Shown piece by piece: positions 25,718 through 34,567 of a stretch of DNA of 64,000 nucleotides. This DNA is from Pseudomonadota bacterium (GTDB lineage Bacteria > Pseudomonadota > Gammaproteobacteria > Steroidobacterales > Steroidobacteraceae), in assembly GCA_021807675.1 (NCBI GenBank), contig JAKBCR010000006.1, forward strand, positions 1 to 64,000, written 5' to 3'. The notes beneath the pieces were generated by a model. The model ran no database searches. It was not told the origin of the DNA and worked only from the letters and a program-made list of their open reading frames with translations. The translations under genes were made by a program, and so were the position numbers. How positions within the stretch are numbered: the first letter of the stretch is position 1; the number at the start of each line of letters is the position of its first letter.

Positions 25718-27490
25718 GTGTCCGCGGGGTCTGCGGCGGCGGCACAATCGACTCCCGGCCCCTCGGCCGCCGACTGGCTGCGGGCGGAGCTGCGCCGGGT
25801 CCGCGGGCCGCTGCTGAGCGCGGCACTCCTGACCGGGCTTCTCGCGCTCGGGCTCGTGGCGCAGGCATGGCTGCTGTCCGGGATCCTCGATGAGGCCCTG
25901 CTGGCGCATGCGCCCCTCAAGCGCCTCTGGCTGCAGTGGGCCGGCCTGCTGTTGCTTGCGCTGCTGCGCTTCGGGATCAATGTCGGCGCCCGGAGCGTCG
26001 TGGACGGGGCGACGCTGCGTCTCGCCGGAAGTCTGCGCGCGCGCTTGCTGCGCGGCGCCCAGAGCCTCGGCCCGTACGGCCTGCGCAGCCAGGCAAGCGG
26101 CGACCTCATCACCCGGCTGGTGGACGGGATAGATGCCGTTCTCGCCTATTTTTCGCGGTATCTGCCGCAGCTCGGCAGCGCCGTCCTGGTTCCGCCGCTG
26201 CTGGCGATTTTCGCGTTCCCGGCCGACTGGCTCTCGGGGTTGATCCTGCTCCTGACCGCGCCCCTGATTCCGCTCTTCATGGTGCTGGTCGGGAGGGCCG
26301 CCGGGCGGGCCAGCGAGCGCCGCTATGCGCAGTTGACGCGCCTCGGCGCGACGTTCATCGAAGCGCTCGGCGGACTCGTCACGCTGCGCCAGCTCGGGGC
26401 CGCCGAGCGCTTCGCTCGGCGGCTGGATGGCGAAGGCGAGGAGTACCGCGCACTCACCATGCAGGTGCTGCGCGTTGCATTCCTCTCGGCGCTCGTCCTC
26501 GAGTTTTTTGCCACGATCAGCATCGCCATCGTGGCGGTGCTGATCGGCTTTCGCCTCATGTGGGGCGAGCTGCACTTTCGCGCGGGCCTCTTCGTCCTGC
26601 TGCTCGCGCCGGAGTTCTATCTGCCGTTGCGCGCGCTGGCGGGCTTGCGCCATACACGCATGGACGCACTGGCTGCCGCTCAGCATCTCTCGGCGCTCGA
26701 TGTTGCCGGGCCGCCAGCCGCCGGCTCGTTCGCGAGCGTCGCGCCGAGACGGCGCGACGCTCCTCCTGAGATCCGTCTCGAGCGCGTGAGCTATGCGCAT
26801 GCCGGGCGTGGGGTGGTTCTGCGTGACTGCAGCCTCGTGCTGAAAGCGCGCCGCGTGACCGCGCTGGTCGGTGCAACCGGCGCGGGCAAGAGCACGCTCA
26901 TCAACCTGCTGTTGGGTTTCGCCGCACCTGACAGCGGGCGCATATGCGTCGACGGCGCCGATCTGGCTGCGCTCGGTCCGGTGCAGTGGCGACGGCTCCT
27001 GGCCTGGGTGCCGCAGCAGCCGCACGTGTTCGAGGGCACCGTGCGTGACAATCTGCTGCTTGCCGCCCCTCATGCCGATGCCGATGCGCTGAGGCGGGCC
27101 GCCGAGGCCAGTGGTCTCGCGGCGGTTCTCGCGCGGCATCCGAAGGGTTGGGAAACGCCCCTCGGCGAGCGGGGAATCGGCCTCTCCGGCGGGGAGCTGC
27201 AACGCCTGGCGGTGGCCCGCGCGCTGCTGCGCGAGGAGGCTCGGGTTTGGCTGCTCGATGAGCCGACTGCGCATCTGGATGCCGCCAGCGCCCGGGCCGT
27301 GGAGGAAGTCGTTCGCGCTGCCGCCATCACCCGCACCGTGCTGTGGGTCGCGCACCGGCTGAGCGCAGCTCAGTCGGCGGACTGGGTGGCCGTGCTCGGG
27401 GACGGCACGCTCATCGAGCAGGGCACCCCGATCGATCTGGCGCGGGCGGGAGGAGCGTACGCGACCCTATTGGAGGCGGAGCAGTGTTAG
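25718..27490 (+). CDS. cydD: Thiol reductant ABC exporter subunit CydD
   Basis: 590 residues from GTG 25718. Six membrane helices fill about residues 30-330, followed by an ATPase domain with Walker A GATGAGKST, Q-loop VPQQPHVFEG, signature LSGGELQRLAVARALL and Walker B VWLLDEPTAHLD. CydDC exports glutathione and cysteine to the periplasm and is needed to assemble cytochrome bd. Gene order cydAB-small-cydDC agrees with that role. Its end overlaps the start of cydC by 7 nt. Confidence 0.92.
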   Translation: MSAGSAAAAQSTPGPSAADWLRAELRRVRGPLLSAALLTGLLALGLVAQAWLLSGILDEALLAHAPLKRLWLQWAGLLLLALLRFGINVGARSVVDGATLRLAGSLRARLLRGAQSLGPYGLRSQASGDLITRLVDGIDAVLAYFSRYLPQLGSAVLVPPLLAIFAFPADWLSGLILLLTAPLIPLFMVLVGRAAGRASERRYAQLTRLGATFIEALGGLVTLRQLGAAERFARRLDGEGEEYRALTMQVLRVAFLSALVLEFFATISIAIVAVLIGFRLMWGELHFRAGLFVLLLAPEFYLPLRALAGLRHTRMDALAAAQHLSALDVAGPPAAGSFASVAPRRRDAPPEIRLERVSYAHAGRGVVLRDCSLVLKARRVTALVGATGAGKSTLINLLLGFAAPDSGRICVDGADLAALGPVQWRRLLAWVPQQPHVFEGTVRDNLLLAAPHADADALRRAAEASGLAAVLARHPKGWETPLGERGIGLSGGELQRLAVARALLREEARVWLLDEPTAHLDAASARAVEEVVRAAAITRTVLWVAHRLSAAQSADWVAVLGDGTLIEQGTPIDLARAGGAYATLLEAEQC

Positions 27491-29193
27491 GAAAGTCGCG
27501 ACGCCTGCTCGCCATGCTTTATCCTTACCGGCTCTGGATGGCTGGTGGCGCCTCGCTCGCGGCGCTTGCGGCGCTCGCGGCCATCGGCCTGATGGCCGTT
27601 TCGGGATGGTTCATCGCGGCCATGGCGCTCGCCGGCGCGAGCGGCGCGGCCATCAACTACTACACTCCCGCGGCGGCGATTCGTGCGTGCGCCATCCTGC
27701 GCAGCGGCGGTCGTTACGGCGACCGTGTCATCACGCACGAGGCGACGCTGAGGAGTCTCGCGGGTTTGCGCTCGTGGCTGTTCCGCCGGCTGATTCCGCT
27801 GGTTCCGGCGCGCCTCGCGGCGCTGCGAAGCGCCGATCTGCTCGCGCGGCTGCGCGCCGACATCGATGCTCTGGAGCATTTCTACCTGGCCGTGCTGGTG
27901 CCCGCGGCGGTGGCCTCGCTCAGCCTGGCCGTGGGGCTGCTGGTTGCCCTCCTCGTACTGCCCGCCGCGGCCGCGGCGCTGCTGCTCGGCGCGCTGTCCG
28001 CCGGGCTTCTGCTGCCGGCCTGGATGCAGCGGCGCGCCGCCGGCGATGCCGCGCAAACGGTGCGCGATGCCGCGATCTTGCGCGGCATGCTGCTCGATGC
28101 GATCCATGGGCATTCGGAGTTGCTGGCTTGGGGGGGTGTCGCTGCGCACACGGCGCGTATCGAGCGGCACGCGGCCGGATTGGACGCACGCCGCAGGCGT
28201 GTCGAGCTGTTACAGGCCGTAACCGGCGGATCCGCGGGGGTGCTGGCGCAACTGACGCTGCTCGTCGTCCTGGCGCTCGGACTGGCGGCGGTGCATCGCG
28301 GCACAGTGGCGCCGCCGCTGCTCGTGATGCTGTCGCTGTTGACGCTCGCATCGTTCGAGACGATCGCGCCGCTTTCGGAGGCGCTGGCGCAGTGGCGAGG
28401 CACGCTGGCATCCGCCGGACGGGTGCTTGAGCTCGTGGATGCGTCACCGGCCTTCATCGAGCCGGATACATCTGCACCGTTGCCGGAGGCTCCCGACATC
28501 GTGTTCGAGAATGTCCATCTGCGCTATGCAGAGGATCTGCCGTGGGCGCTCGATGGGGTCGATCTTGTGCTGGCCGCGGGGGCGCGGGTGGCCGTCGTGG
28601 GCCCATCCGGGGCGGGAAAGAGCTCGTTGGTCGCGGCACTGTTGAAGTTCTACCCCCTGCAGAAGGGTCGCGTATGGGTGGGTGGCTGGCCCGTGGATGC
28701 GCTGCAAGGGGACGCCGTGCGTCGTCGCATCGCGGTCATAGAGCAGCGGACGGTGCTCTTCAACCTGTCGTTGCTCGAGAATCTGCTGTTGGCCGCCCCT
28801 GATGCCGACGCCGGACGGATCGAGCGCGCCGTGAGCCTGGCTCAGTTGGAGCGGTTCGTGGCCTCTCTGCCCGAGGGGTATGACACGGTGCTGGGCGAGG
28901 CCGGCGCGAGAGTTTCCGGCGGCGAGGCCCGGCGCATCGCCATTGCGCGCGCGCTGCTGCGGGACGCGCCGGTGCTCGTGCTCGATGAGCCTACCGAAGG
29001 ATTGGACGCGCACACGGCACGCGATCTGTATGCGGCGCTGGATGCGGCAGCGCGCAATCGTACGCTGTTGCTCATCACCCACCGGGTGAGCGGCCTGGCG
29101 CATCTCGTCGACGAGGTGGTGGTCATGGACGCCGGGCGCCTCGTCGAGCGCATGCCGGTGAGGGACTATCTCGTCCGCGAGCGCAGCGCCTGA
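27484..29193 (+). CDS. cydC: Thiol reductant ABC exporter subunit CydC
   Basis: 569 residues from GTG 27484, with GGAGGCGGAG upstream; the frame is open further back into cydD but homology starts here (LLAMLYPYRLWMAGGASLAA). Membrane domain about 10-330; ATPase domain with Walker A GPSGAGKSS, signature VSGGEARRIAIARALL and Walker B VLVLDEPTEGLD. It forms the heterodimer with CydD. Last gene of the operon; a small hairpin lies between it and the convergent arsR gene. Confidence 0.92.
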   Translation: MLGKSRRLLAMLYPYRLWMAGGASLAALAALAAIGLMAVSGWFIAAMALAGASGAAINYYTPAAAIRACAILRSGGRYGDRVITHEATLRSLAGLRSWLFRRLIPLVPARLAALRSADLLARLRADIDALEHFYLAVLVPAAVASLSLAVGLLVALLVLPAAAAALLLGALSAGLLLPAWMQRRAAGDAAQTVRDAAILRGMLLDAIHGHSELLAWGGVAAHTARIERHAAGLDARRRRVELLQAVTGGSAGVLAQLTLLVVLALGLAAVHRGTVAPPLLVMLSLLTLASFETIAPLSEALAQWRGTLASAGRVLELVDASPAFIEPDTSAPLPEAPDIVFENVHLRYAEDLPWALDGVDLVLAAGARVAVVGPSGAGKSSLVAALLKFYPLQKGRVWVGGWPVDALQGDAVRRRIAVIEQRTVLFNLSLLENLLLAAPDADAGRIERAVSLAQLERFVASLPEGYDTVLGEAGARVSGGEARRIAIARALLRDAPVLVLDEPTEGLDAHTARDLYAALDAAARNRTLLLITHRVSGLAHLVDEVVVMDAGRLVERMPVRDYLVRERSA

Positions 29194-29232
29194 TTCCGGT
29201 GAAGTGCTCGATTCAGCGGGGGTGTGAATGAA

Positions 29233-29254
29233 GGAGCGCATGCGGGCGCGCTCC
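29233..29254. terminator. Hairpin between convergent cydC and arsR genes
   Basis: GGAGCGC (29233-29239) pairs with GCGCTCC (29248-29254) across an 8-nt loop, in the 66-nt gap between two gene ends. It could serve both directions; there is no T-run on either strand. Confidence 0.4.
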
Positions 29255-29259
29255 GCGCC

Positions 29260-29634
29260 TCAGGATGAGCGCCGCGGCCGTGCCTGCGGCTCCGGCACAC
29301 TGCAGTATTCCTCGTGCAACACCCCGAGCAGGCGGGTCACGAGCCCGGGTGGGAGCGAATAGCGAACGCTCTGCGCCTGGCGCTCCGTACGCACGATGCC
29401 GGACTCGCGCAGCACCGCCAGGTGCTGGGAGAGAGCCGATTGGCTGAGCGGCACGCGCCCGTTGAGCTCGCCCACGGTGAGCGGCCCGCAGACCAGGTGG
29501 CAGAGAATCATCAGCCGCTGCTCGTTGGCGAGTGCCCTGAGGAGGCTCGCCGCCTCGGCTGCGTGCGGTGACAGGTCGCGGGCGGCCCGGGTGAGCGGGC
29601 CGGAGAGAAGGCGGCTAGCGGCAGCACGAGTCAT
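29260..29634 (-). CDS. ArsR-family repressor, BigR/SqrR/YgaV type (persulfide sensor)
   Basis: 124 residues from ATG 29634, with AGGAG upstream. A winged helix-turn-helix covers about 25-100 (ALANEQRLMILCHLV; SQSALSQHLAVLRESGIV; SVRYSLPPG). Cys45 and Cys111 are 66 residues apart, the same spacing as the C42/C108 and C41/C107 sensing pairs of BigR and SqrR, which form a disulfide or tetrasulfide with persulfides and release DNA. An extra Cys49 is present; metal-site motifs of ArsR/SmtB sensors are absent. It is divergent from a YgaP-like gene, as in ygaV-ygaP. It probably represses its own promoter, the SQR operon and perhaps cydA. Confidence 0.85.
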   Translation of the reverse strand: MTRAAASRLLSGPLTRAARDLSPHAAEAASLLRALANEQRLMILCHLVCGPLTVGELNGRVPLSQSALSQHLAVLRESGIVRTERQAQSVRYSLPPGLVTRLLGVLHEEYCSVPEPQARPRRSS

Positions 29635-29671
29635 CGCGCAGCTCCTGCGGATCGGGACTTACGCGCATCAG

Positions 29672-29710
29672 TATAATCGCCTATTGCTAATTTAGAAATG
29701 TCTAATATAA
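29672..29710. promoter_or_regulatory. Divergent promoter with ArsR-type operator
   Basis: TTAGA (29692-29696) and TCTAA (29701-29705) form an inverted repeat with a 4-nt spacer, inside TAATTTAGAAATGTCTAATA. A perfect TATAAT occurs at 29672-29677 on the plus strand, and TATACT is read on the minus strand over the same place (about 29671-29676). The repeat lies where it would block transcription of arsR or of the YgaP-like gene. Confidence 0.7.
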
Positions 29711-29762
29711 AATATGCGAAACGGCGGCTGGCCGCCCGGCCGGCCGTATCGGGAGTGCTGTC

Positions 29763-29966
29763 ATGACCATCGATCGCATCGTGCTCGCCTTCGCCGGGAC
29801 CGTGGTGCTGCTCGGCCTGCTGCTCGGGGCTCTCGTGAGTCCCTGGTGGCTGCTCCTGGCGGCTTTCGTCGGGCTGAATCTTCTGCAGTCCGCTTTCACG
29901 GGCTTCTGTCCGCTCGCGCTCATCCTGAAGCGCTTCGGCGTCAGGCCCGGTGCGGCGTTCTGCTGA
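29763..29966 (+). CDS. YgaP-like membrane protein (DUF2892), no rhodanese domain
   Basis: 67 residues from ATG 29763, with GGGAG upstream. Two membrane helices ([20 protein letters not shown] and [18 protein letters not shown]), then the family hallmark [16 protein letters not shown] with a conserved Cys. This is the C-terminal membrane part of YgaP without the rhodanese domain. In E. coli and plant-associated bacteria the gene sits beside the persulfide-sensing repressor, as here. It may move or bind sulfur species; the exact reaction is not known. Confidence 0.8.
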   Translation: MTIDRIVLAFAGTVVLLGLLLGALVSPWWLLLAAFVGLNLLQSAFTGFCPLALILKRFGVRPGAAFC

Positions 29967-30138
29967 TCGGCGCGGGCGGATGCGGGACCGTCGGGGCGGC
30001 CCGCGCCTGCCGGGCGCTCGTGAGGCCGGCGGTAGGTATTTGTCACGGGCCGCTTGCGTCGGCTACGAATGGGGTCGGGCGGTCCAATCCGTGAGACTCA
30101 AATGGCGGCGCGAGAGTGTCTCGCGGTCGGGAGTGTCG

Positions 30139-31218
30139 ATGAGAGTCGTCTCGAGGTTCGCGGCTTGTACGGCCGGTGCTCTGCTTCTTGCGGCCTGCAG
30201 CGGCAAGCCGCGCTCGGAAGTCCCGGCCGCCGCGCCCGGCCCGCCGCTGCAGGCGATGGTCATGGAACCGGTGCAAACGGCCGCGGAGTGGCGCCTCGAC
30301 GGCACCGTCGAGGCGATCGATCACGCCACGGTGGCGGCTCAGACCTCCGGAAGAGTTGCGGCCATCTACTACGAGGTCGGGGACCATGTTCCCGCGGGGG
30401 CGGTGATCATCCGCCTGCGCGCGACCGAGCAGCATGCCGCGCTGCTGCAGGCGAAGGCAGCCCTGCGCGCAGCGTCGGCCCGCGCTCTGGAGGCTGAGAC
30501 GCGGTTTCGGCGCATTCGCGACATGTATGACCGGCAAGTGCTGCCCAAGGCCGATCTCGACCAGGCCACCGCGGAACGGGATGCGGCCGTTGCGCAGTTG
30601 AGCGCCGCGCGCGCCGCCGTGGTCAGCGCCCAGCAGGGCGTCGCCTACACGGAAGTTCGGGCGCCCTACGCGGGGGTCGTCACGCAGCGGCTGGTCCAGG
30701 TGGGCGAGACGGTCGGGCCCGGCACTCCGCTCATGAGCGGAGTGTCGCTACAGCGACTGCGCGTGGCGGTGAACATTCCCCAGTCGGTCGTCGATGCGGT
30801 CCGCCGCAACATGAAGGCGGCCATCTATGTGGACGGGCGGCGGATCGAGGCGACTCACGTGACCGTCTTTCCGGTGGCCTCGACTCCCTCGAACACCTTC
30901 CGGGCGTGGCTGGATCTTCCGGAGGGCATTCCGGGCGTGTATCCCGGCATGCTCGTCCGGGTGGGCATGGTCATCGGCACGCGTGAGCGCCTGCTCGTGC
31001 CCGCGAGCGCGATCGTCAGGCGCAGCGCGGTGACGGCCGTGTACCTCATCGAGCAGGGCGGCTGGACCGCCATGCAGCAGGTGCGGCTCGGGGAGCCCTA
31101 CGAAGACCGTTTCGAAGTGCTTTCGGGGCTCGTCGCCGGCGACAGGGTCGCGCTCGACCCGCTCGCCGCGATGCGGCGCCTGGGACCGGATGGACCCGAC
31201 GCGAGCGGCGCGCAATGA
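30139..31218 (+). CDS. RND efflux periplasmic adaptor lipoprotein
   Basis: 359 residues from ATG 30139, with GGGAG upstream. Lipoprotein signal peptide with lipobox LLAACS (Cys about residue 20). Then the usual halves of a membrane fusion protein: TVAAQTSGRVAAIYYEVGD and EVRAPYAGVVTQRLVQVGE (lipoyl halves) flanking an alpha-hairpin (about 95-165), followed by barrel and membrane-proximal domains. It would link the inner-membrane pump at 31256 to the TolC-like channel at 35848. A 172-nt gap separates it from the YgaP-like gene, so it could have its own promoter. Confidence 0.9.
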   Translation: MRVVSRFAACTAGALLLAACSGKPRSEVPAAAPGPPLQAMVMEPVQTAAEWRLDGTVEAIDHATVAAQTSGRVAAIYYEVGDHVPAGAVIIRLRATEQHAALLQAKAALRAASARALEAETRFRRIRDMYDRQVLPKADLDQATAERDAAVAQLSAARAAVVSAQQGVAYTEVRAPYAGVVTQRLVQVGETVGPGTPLMSGVSLQRLRVAVNIPQSVVDAVRRNMKAAIYVDGRRIEATHVTVFPVASTPSNTFRAWLDLPEGIPGVYPGMLVRVGMVIGTRERLLVPASAIVRRSAVTAVYLIEQGGWTAMQQVRLGEPYEDRFEVLSGLVAGDRVALDPLAAMRRLGPDGPDASGAQ

Positions 31219-31255
31219 GAGCGAGGATCGACGGCCTTGTGGGGAGGGTGTCCGC

Positions 31256-34200
31256 GTGAGCAAGGAGCTCGGCGTAAGCGGGCGCCTGGCGCACCGCTTT
31301 CTGCACAACCAACTGACGCCCCTCCTGGCGATCGCAGCGCTGGCCCTGGGGCTCTTTGCGCTGCTGGTGACGCCCCGGGAGGAAGACCCGGACATCAACG
31401 TCACCTTCGCCAACATCTTCATTCCGTTTCCGGGTGCTTCGCCGCGCCAGGTCGAAGCCCAAGTCGCCACACCCATGGAGCAGGTGCTCGCCGAGATCTC
31501 CGGCATCAAGCACGTCTATTCGGTGTCGCAGCCCGGACTCGCGATCCTCACCGTGCAGTACGAGGTCGGCGAGCCGCACACGCAGGCGATCGTGCGCCTC
31601 TACAACGCCATCTACTCGCATCAGGACTGGCGGCCGCCGAACGCGGGCATCCTGCCGCCGCTGATCCGGCCCATGGGCATTGACGATGTCCCGATCGTTA
31701 CCCTGACGCTGTGGACGAACGATCAGACACGCGGCTCCTACCAGCTCGGCGAAGTCGCCCGGTCGATCGAGACGCAGCTGTTGCGGGTCCCGGGCACACG
31801 TAAGGTGCAGACGATCGGCGCGCCGCAGAGCGTAGTGCGGGTCGAGCTCGATCCACAGAAGCTCGCCGGCTACGGGCTGACCGCCTCGGGCCTGGCCCGC
31901 TCGCTCGAGGCGGCAAACCTCGTGCGCCAGGCCGGCTCGCTAGTCGATCATGACCGCGACGTTCCGGTCCAGGCGGGCGAGTTCCTGGCCGGCCGCGACG
32001 ATGTGGCGAGCCTGGTGGTCGGAGTTTACCAGGGCCGCCCCGTATATCTGCGAGACGTCGCCGATGTCACGATGCAACCCGATCAGCCGGACTCTTATGT
32101 CTGGTTCGGCACGGGTCCGGCGGCGGCCGCGCGCGGCCTGCCGGCGGTTGCCTATGCGCCGGCGGTCACCATCGCGATCGCGAAGAAGCCCGGTACCAAC
32201 GCGATCACGATCGCCCGGCAGGTGATCCAGCGCGTGAAGGAGCTGCGTGGCACTTACATCCCTTCCGGCGTGCATGTCACCGTCACCCGGGATTACGGCG
32301 TGAGCGCGGACCAGAAGGCGATGAAGCTCATCGAGAAGCTGATCTTCGCCACCGTCTCGGTCGTGCTGCTGGTCCTCTTGAGCATGGGGAGGCGGGAAGC
32401 GGTCGTGGTCGGCACGGCGGTCACGGTGACGCTCGCCGCCACCCTGTTCGGCTCCTGGGCGTGGGGCTTCACGATCAACCGGGTGTCGCTGTTCGCGCTG
32501 ATCTTCTCGATCGGCATATTGGTGGACGATGCGATCGTAGTCGTCGAGAACGTCCATCGGCACATGCGCATCGGGGGTGGGACGCTCGGCGAGCTGATTC
32601 CACGCGCCGTGGACGAGGTCGGCGGTCCCACGATCCTCGCGACGTTCACCGTCATCGCCGCGCTGCTGCCGATGGCCTTCGTCAGCGGCCTGATGGGCCC
32701 GTACATGAGCCCCATCCCGATCAACGCCAGCACGGGAATGCTGATCTCCCTGGGTGTGGCGCTGATGTTCACGCCGTGGTTGTGCCGCAAGCTCCTCGGC
32801 GGCAGCCACGTGCCGGCGACCGAGCACACGCAGGCGCCACCGCTCCTGCCCCTCTTCAAGCGGGTGGTCGGTCCGTTCCTCGCCGGCGGCAACGGCCGCA
32901 AGCGCCGCCACCGGCTCTACTGGGGGCTGGTCGCCGCAATCGTGGTCGCGGTCGGCCTGGTGGTGACCGAGACCGTCGTGCTGAAGATGCTGCCCTTCGA
33001 CAACAAGTCGGAGTTCGAGGTAATCGCGAACCTCCCTGCCGGCAGTACCGTCGAGACCACCGCACGGCTGCTCAACGCGCTGTCGCGCGTCATCGCACGG
33101 GTACCGGAGGTCAGCGATTATCAGGTGTACGCGGGTACCGCCGCGCCGACCACGTTCAACGGGCTGGTGCGCCAGTATTACCTGCGCCATAGCCCCGAGC
33201 TCGGCGAGATCGAGGTGCAGCTCGTGCCGAAGGAGATGCGCCATCGCCAAAGTCACGCGATCGCGCTCGCGGTGCGGCCGGCGCTCGCCGCCGTGGCACG
33301 TCGGTACCACGCCGCCATCCAGGTGGTCGAGGTGCCGCCGGGCCCGCCGGTGCAGGCGCCGATTGTCGCGGAGATCTACGGCCCGGACTACCCCGAGCAG
33401 GTGAAGCTGGCGCAGCAGGTCAGAAAGGTGTTCGACAGCACCCCGGGCATCGTCGATGTCGATGATTCCGTGGTCGCGGCTTCGCCCCGGCTCGTGGTCT
33501 CCGTCGACCGGCAGAAAGCGGCGCTCCTCGGGGTCTCGCAGGCGCAGATCACGCGCACGCTCGCGATCGGACTGTCCGGCCTCGATGCCACGTACGTGCA
33601 CGTCGGCCACGAGCACGACCCGATCCCGGTGAGACTCGAGCTGCCCGTGGCCGAGCAGGCGCGGATTCAGAGCCTGCTCGCGCTCGAGGTACGCTCGAGG
33701 GGGGGGGCGCTCGTACCGCTCGCGGGGCTGGTGCACGTGCGTCAGAGCACGATGCAGCAGCCGATCTATCAGAAGGACCTGCTGCCCGTCACCTATGTCA
33801 CCGGAGACATGGCCGGTCGGCTCGACAGTCCGCTCTACGGCATGTTCGAGATCGTCTCGCGGCTGCGGCACTCTCCCCCCGGAGGCGTGCCGATCACACA
33901 ACACTTCATTCGCCAGCCCGCCAATCCCAACACCTTCGCCATCAAGTGGGGCGGGGAATGGCAGATCACGTACGAGACCTTCCGCGACATGGGCATCGCC
34001 TACTCGGTCGGGCTCGTCCTGATCTACCTGCTCATCGTGGGGCAGTTCGGCTCGTATTTCGTGCCCTTCATCATCATGGCGCCGATTCCGCTCACGATCA
34101 TCGGTGTGATGCCGGGGCATGCCCTCATCGGGGCGCAATTCACCGCGACCTCGATGATCGGCATGATCGCCCTGGCCGGCATCATCGTGCGCAACTCGAT

Positions 34201-34498
34201 CCTGCTCGTCGATTTCATCGACGGGGCGGTGCGCGACGGATTCCCCCTGGAGGAGGCGGTGGTCCGCGCCGGGGCGATCCGCGCCAAGCCGATCGCGCTC
34301 ACCGCGGTGGCGGCCATGCTCGGGGCGCTCTTCATCATCGACGATCCCATTTTCCAGGGACTCGCCGTCTCGCTTCTCTTCGGCATCTTCGTCTCGACGC
34401 TGCTCACGCTGCTCGTCATCCCGGTCCTCTACTACGCCTACCTCAAGCGGAAAGAGGCTCGCGCCGAGCGCGTGGCGGGAGCGCTGGTCCATGAGTGA
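31256..34498 (+). CDS. RND efflux permease (AcrB-type)
   Basis: 1080 residues from GTG 31256, with GGGAGGG upstream; the open frame before it overlaps the adaptor end. Twelve membrane helices in the 1+5+1+5 layout. PREEDPDINVTFANIFIPFP follows helix 1, marking the subgroup with an EEDP motif after helix 1. The helix 4 acidic pair needed for proton coupling is present (GILVDDAIVVVENVHRH). Substrate is unknown. Its place between the sulfide-linked YgaP-like and SQR genes is unusual and suggests export of a sulfur compound or a product of sulfide stress. Confidence 0.88.
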   Translation: MSKELGVSGRLAHRFLHNQLTPLLAIAALALGLFALLVTPREEDPDINVTFANIFIPFPGASPRQVEAQVATPMEQVLAEISGIKHVYSVSQPGLAILTVQYEVGEPHTQAIVRLYNAIYSHQDWRPPNAGILPPLIRPMGIDDVPIVTLTLWTNDQTRGSYQLGEVARSIETQLLRVPGTRKVQTIGAPQSVVRVELDPQKLAGYGLTASGLARSLEAANLVRQAGSLVDHDRDVPVQAGEFLAGRDDVASLVVGVYQGRPVYLRDVADVTMQPDQPDSYVWFGTGPAAAARGLPAVAYAPAVTIAIAKKPGTNAITIARQVIQRVKELRGTYIPSGVHVTVTRDYGVSADQKAMKLIEKLIFATVSVVLLVLLSMGRREAVVVGTAVTVTLAATLFGSWAWGFTINRVSLFALIFSIGILVDDAIVVVENVHRHMRIGGGTLGELIPRAVDEVGGPTILATFTVIAALLPMAFVSGLMGPYMSPIPINASTGMLISLGVALMFTPWLCRKLLGGSHVPATEHTQAPPLLPLFKRVVGPFLAGGNGRKRRHRLYWGLVAAIVVAVGLVVTETVVLKMLPFDNKSEFEVIANLPAGSTVETTARLLNALSRVIARVPEVSDYQVYAGTAAPTTFNGLVRQYYLRHSPELGEIEVQLVPKEMRHRQSHAIALAVRPALAAVARRYHAAIQVVEVPPGPPVQAPIVAEIYGPDYPEQVKLAQQVRKVFDSTPGIVDVDDSVVAASPRLVVSVDRQKAALLGVSQAQITRTLAIGLSGLDATYVHVGHEHDPIPVRLELPVAEQARIQSLLALEVRSRGGALVPLAGLVHVRQSTMQQPIYQKDLLPVTYVTGDMAGRLDSPLYGMFEIVSRLRHSPPGGVPITQHFIRQPANPNTFAIKWGGEWQITYETFRDMGIAYSVGLVLIYLLIVGQFGSYFVPFIIMAPIPLTIIGVMPGHALIGAQFTATSMIGMIALAGIIVRNSILLVDFIDGAVRDGFPLEEAVVRAGAIRAKPIALTAVAAMLGALFIIDDPIFQGLAVSLLFGIFVSTLLTLLVIPVLYYAYLKRKEARAERVAGALVHE

Positions 34499-34539
34499 CA
34501 AGCGCGTCCCCGCAGCTATCGTCGGGGTGGTCAATCGCA

Positions 34540-34556
34540 GGAGAGGGTTCCTCTCC
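34540..34556 (+). other. Intercistronic hairpin before SQR gene
   Basis: GGAGAGG and CCTCTCC pair around a GTT loop, just before the GGAGG ribosome site of the next gene. It may adjust mRNA stability between the RND pump and SQR; a terminator is unlikely without a T-run. Confidence 0.35.
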
Positions 34557-34567
34557 CGGAGGCTGTC

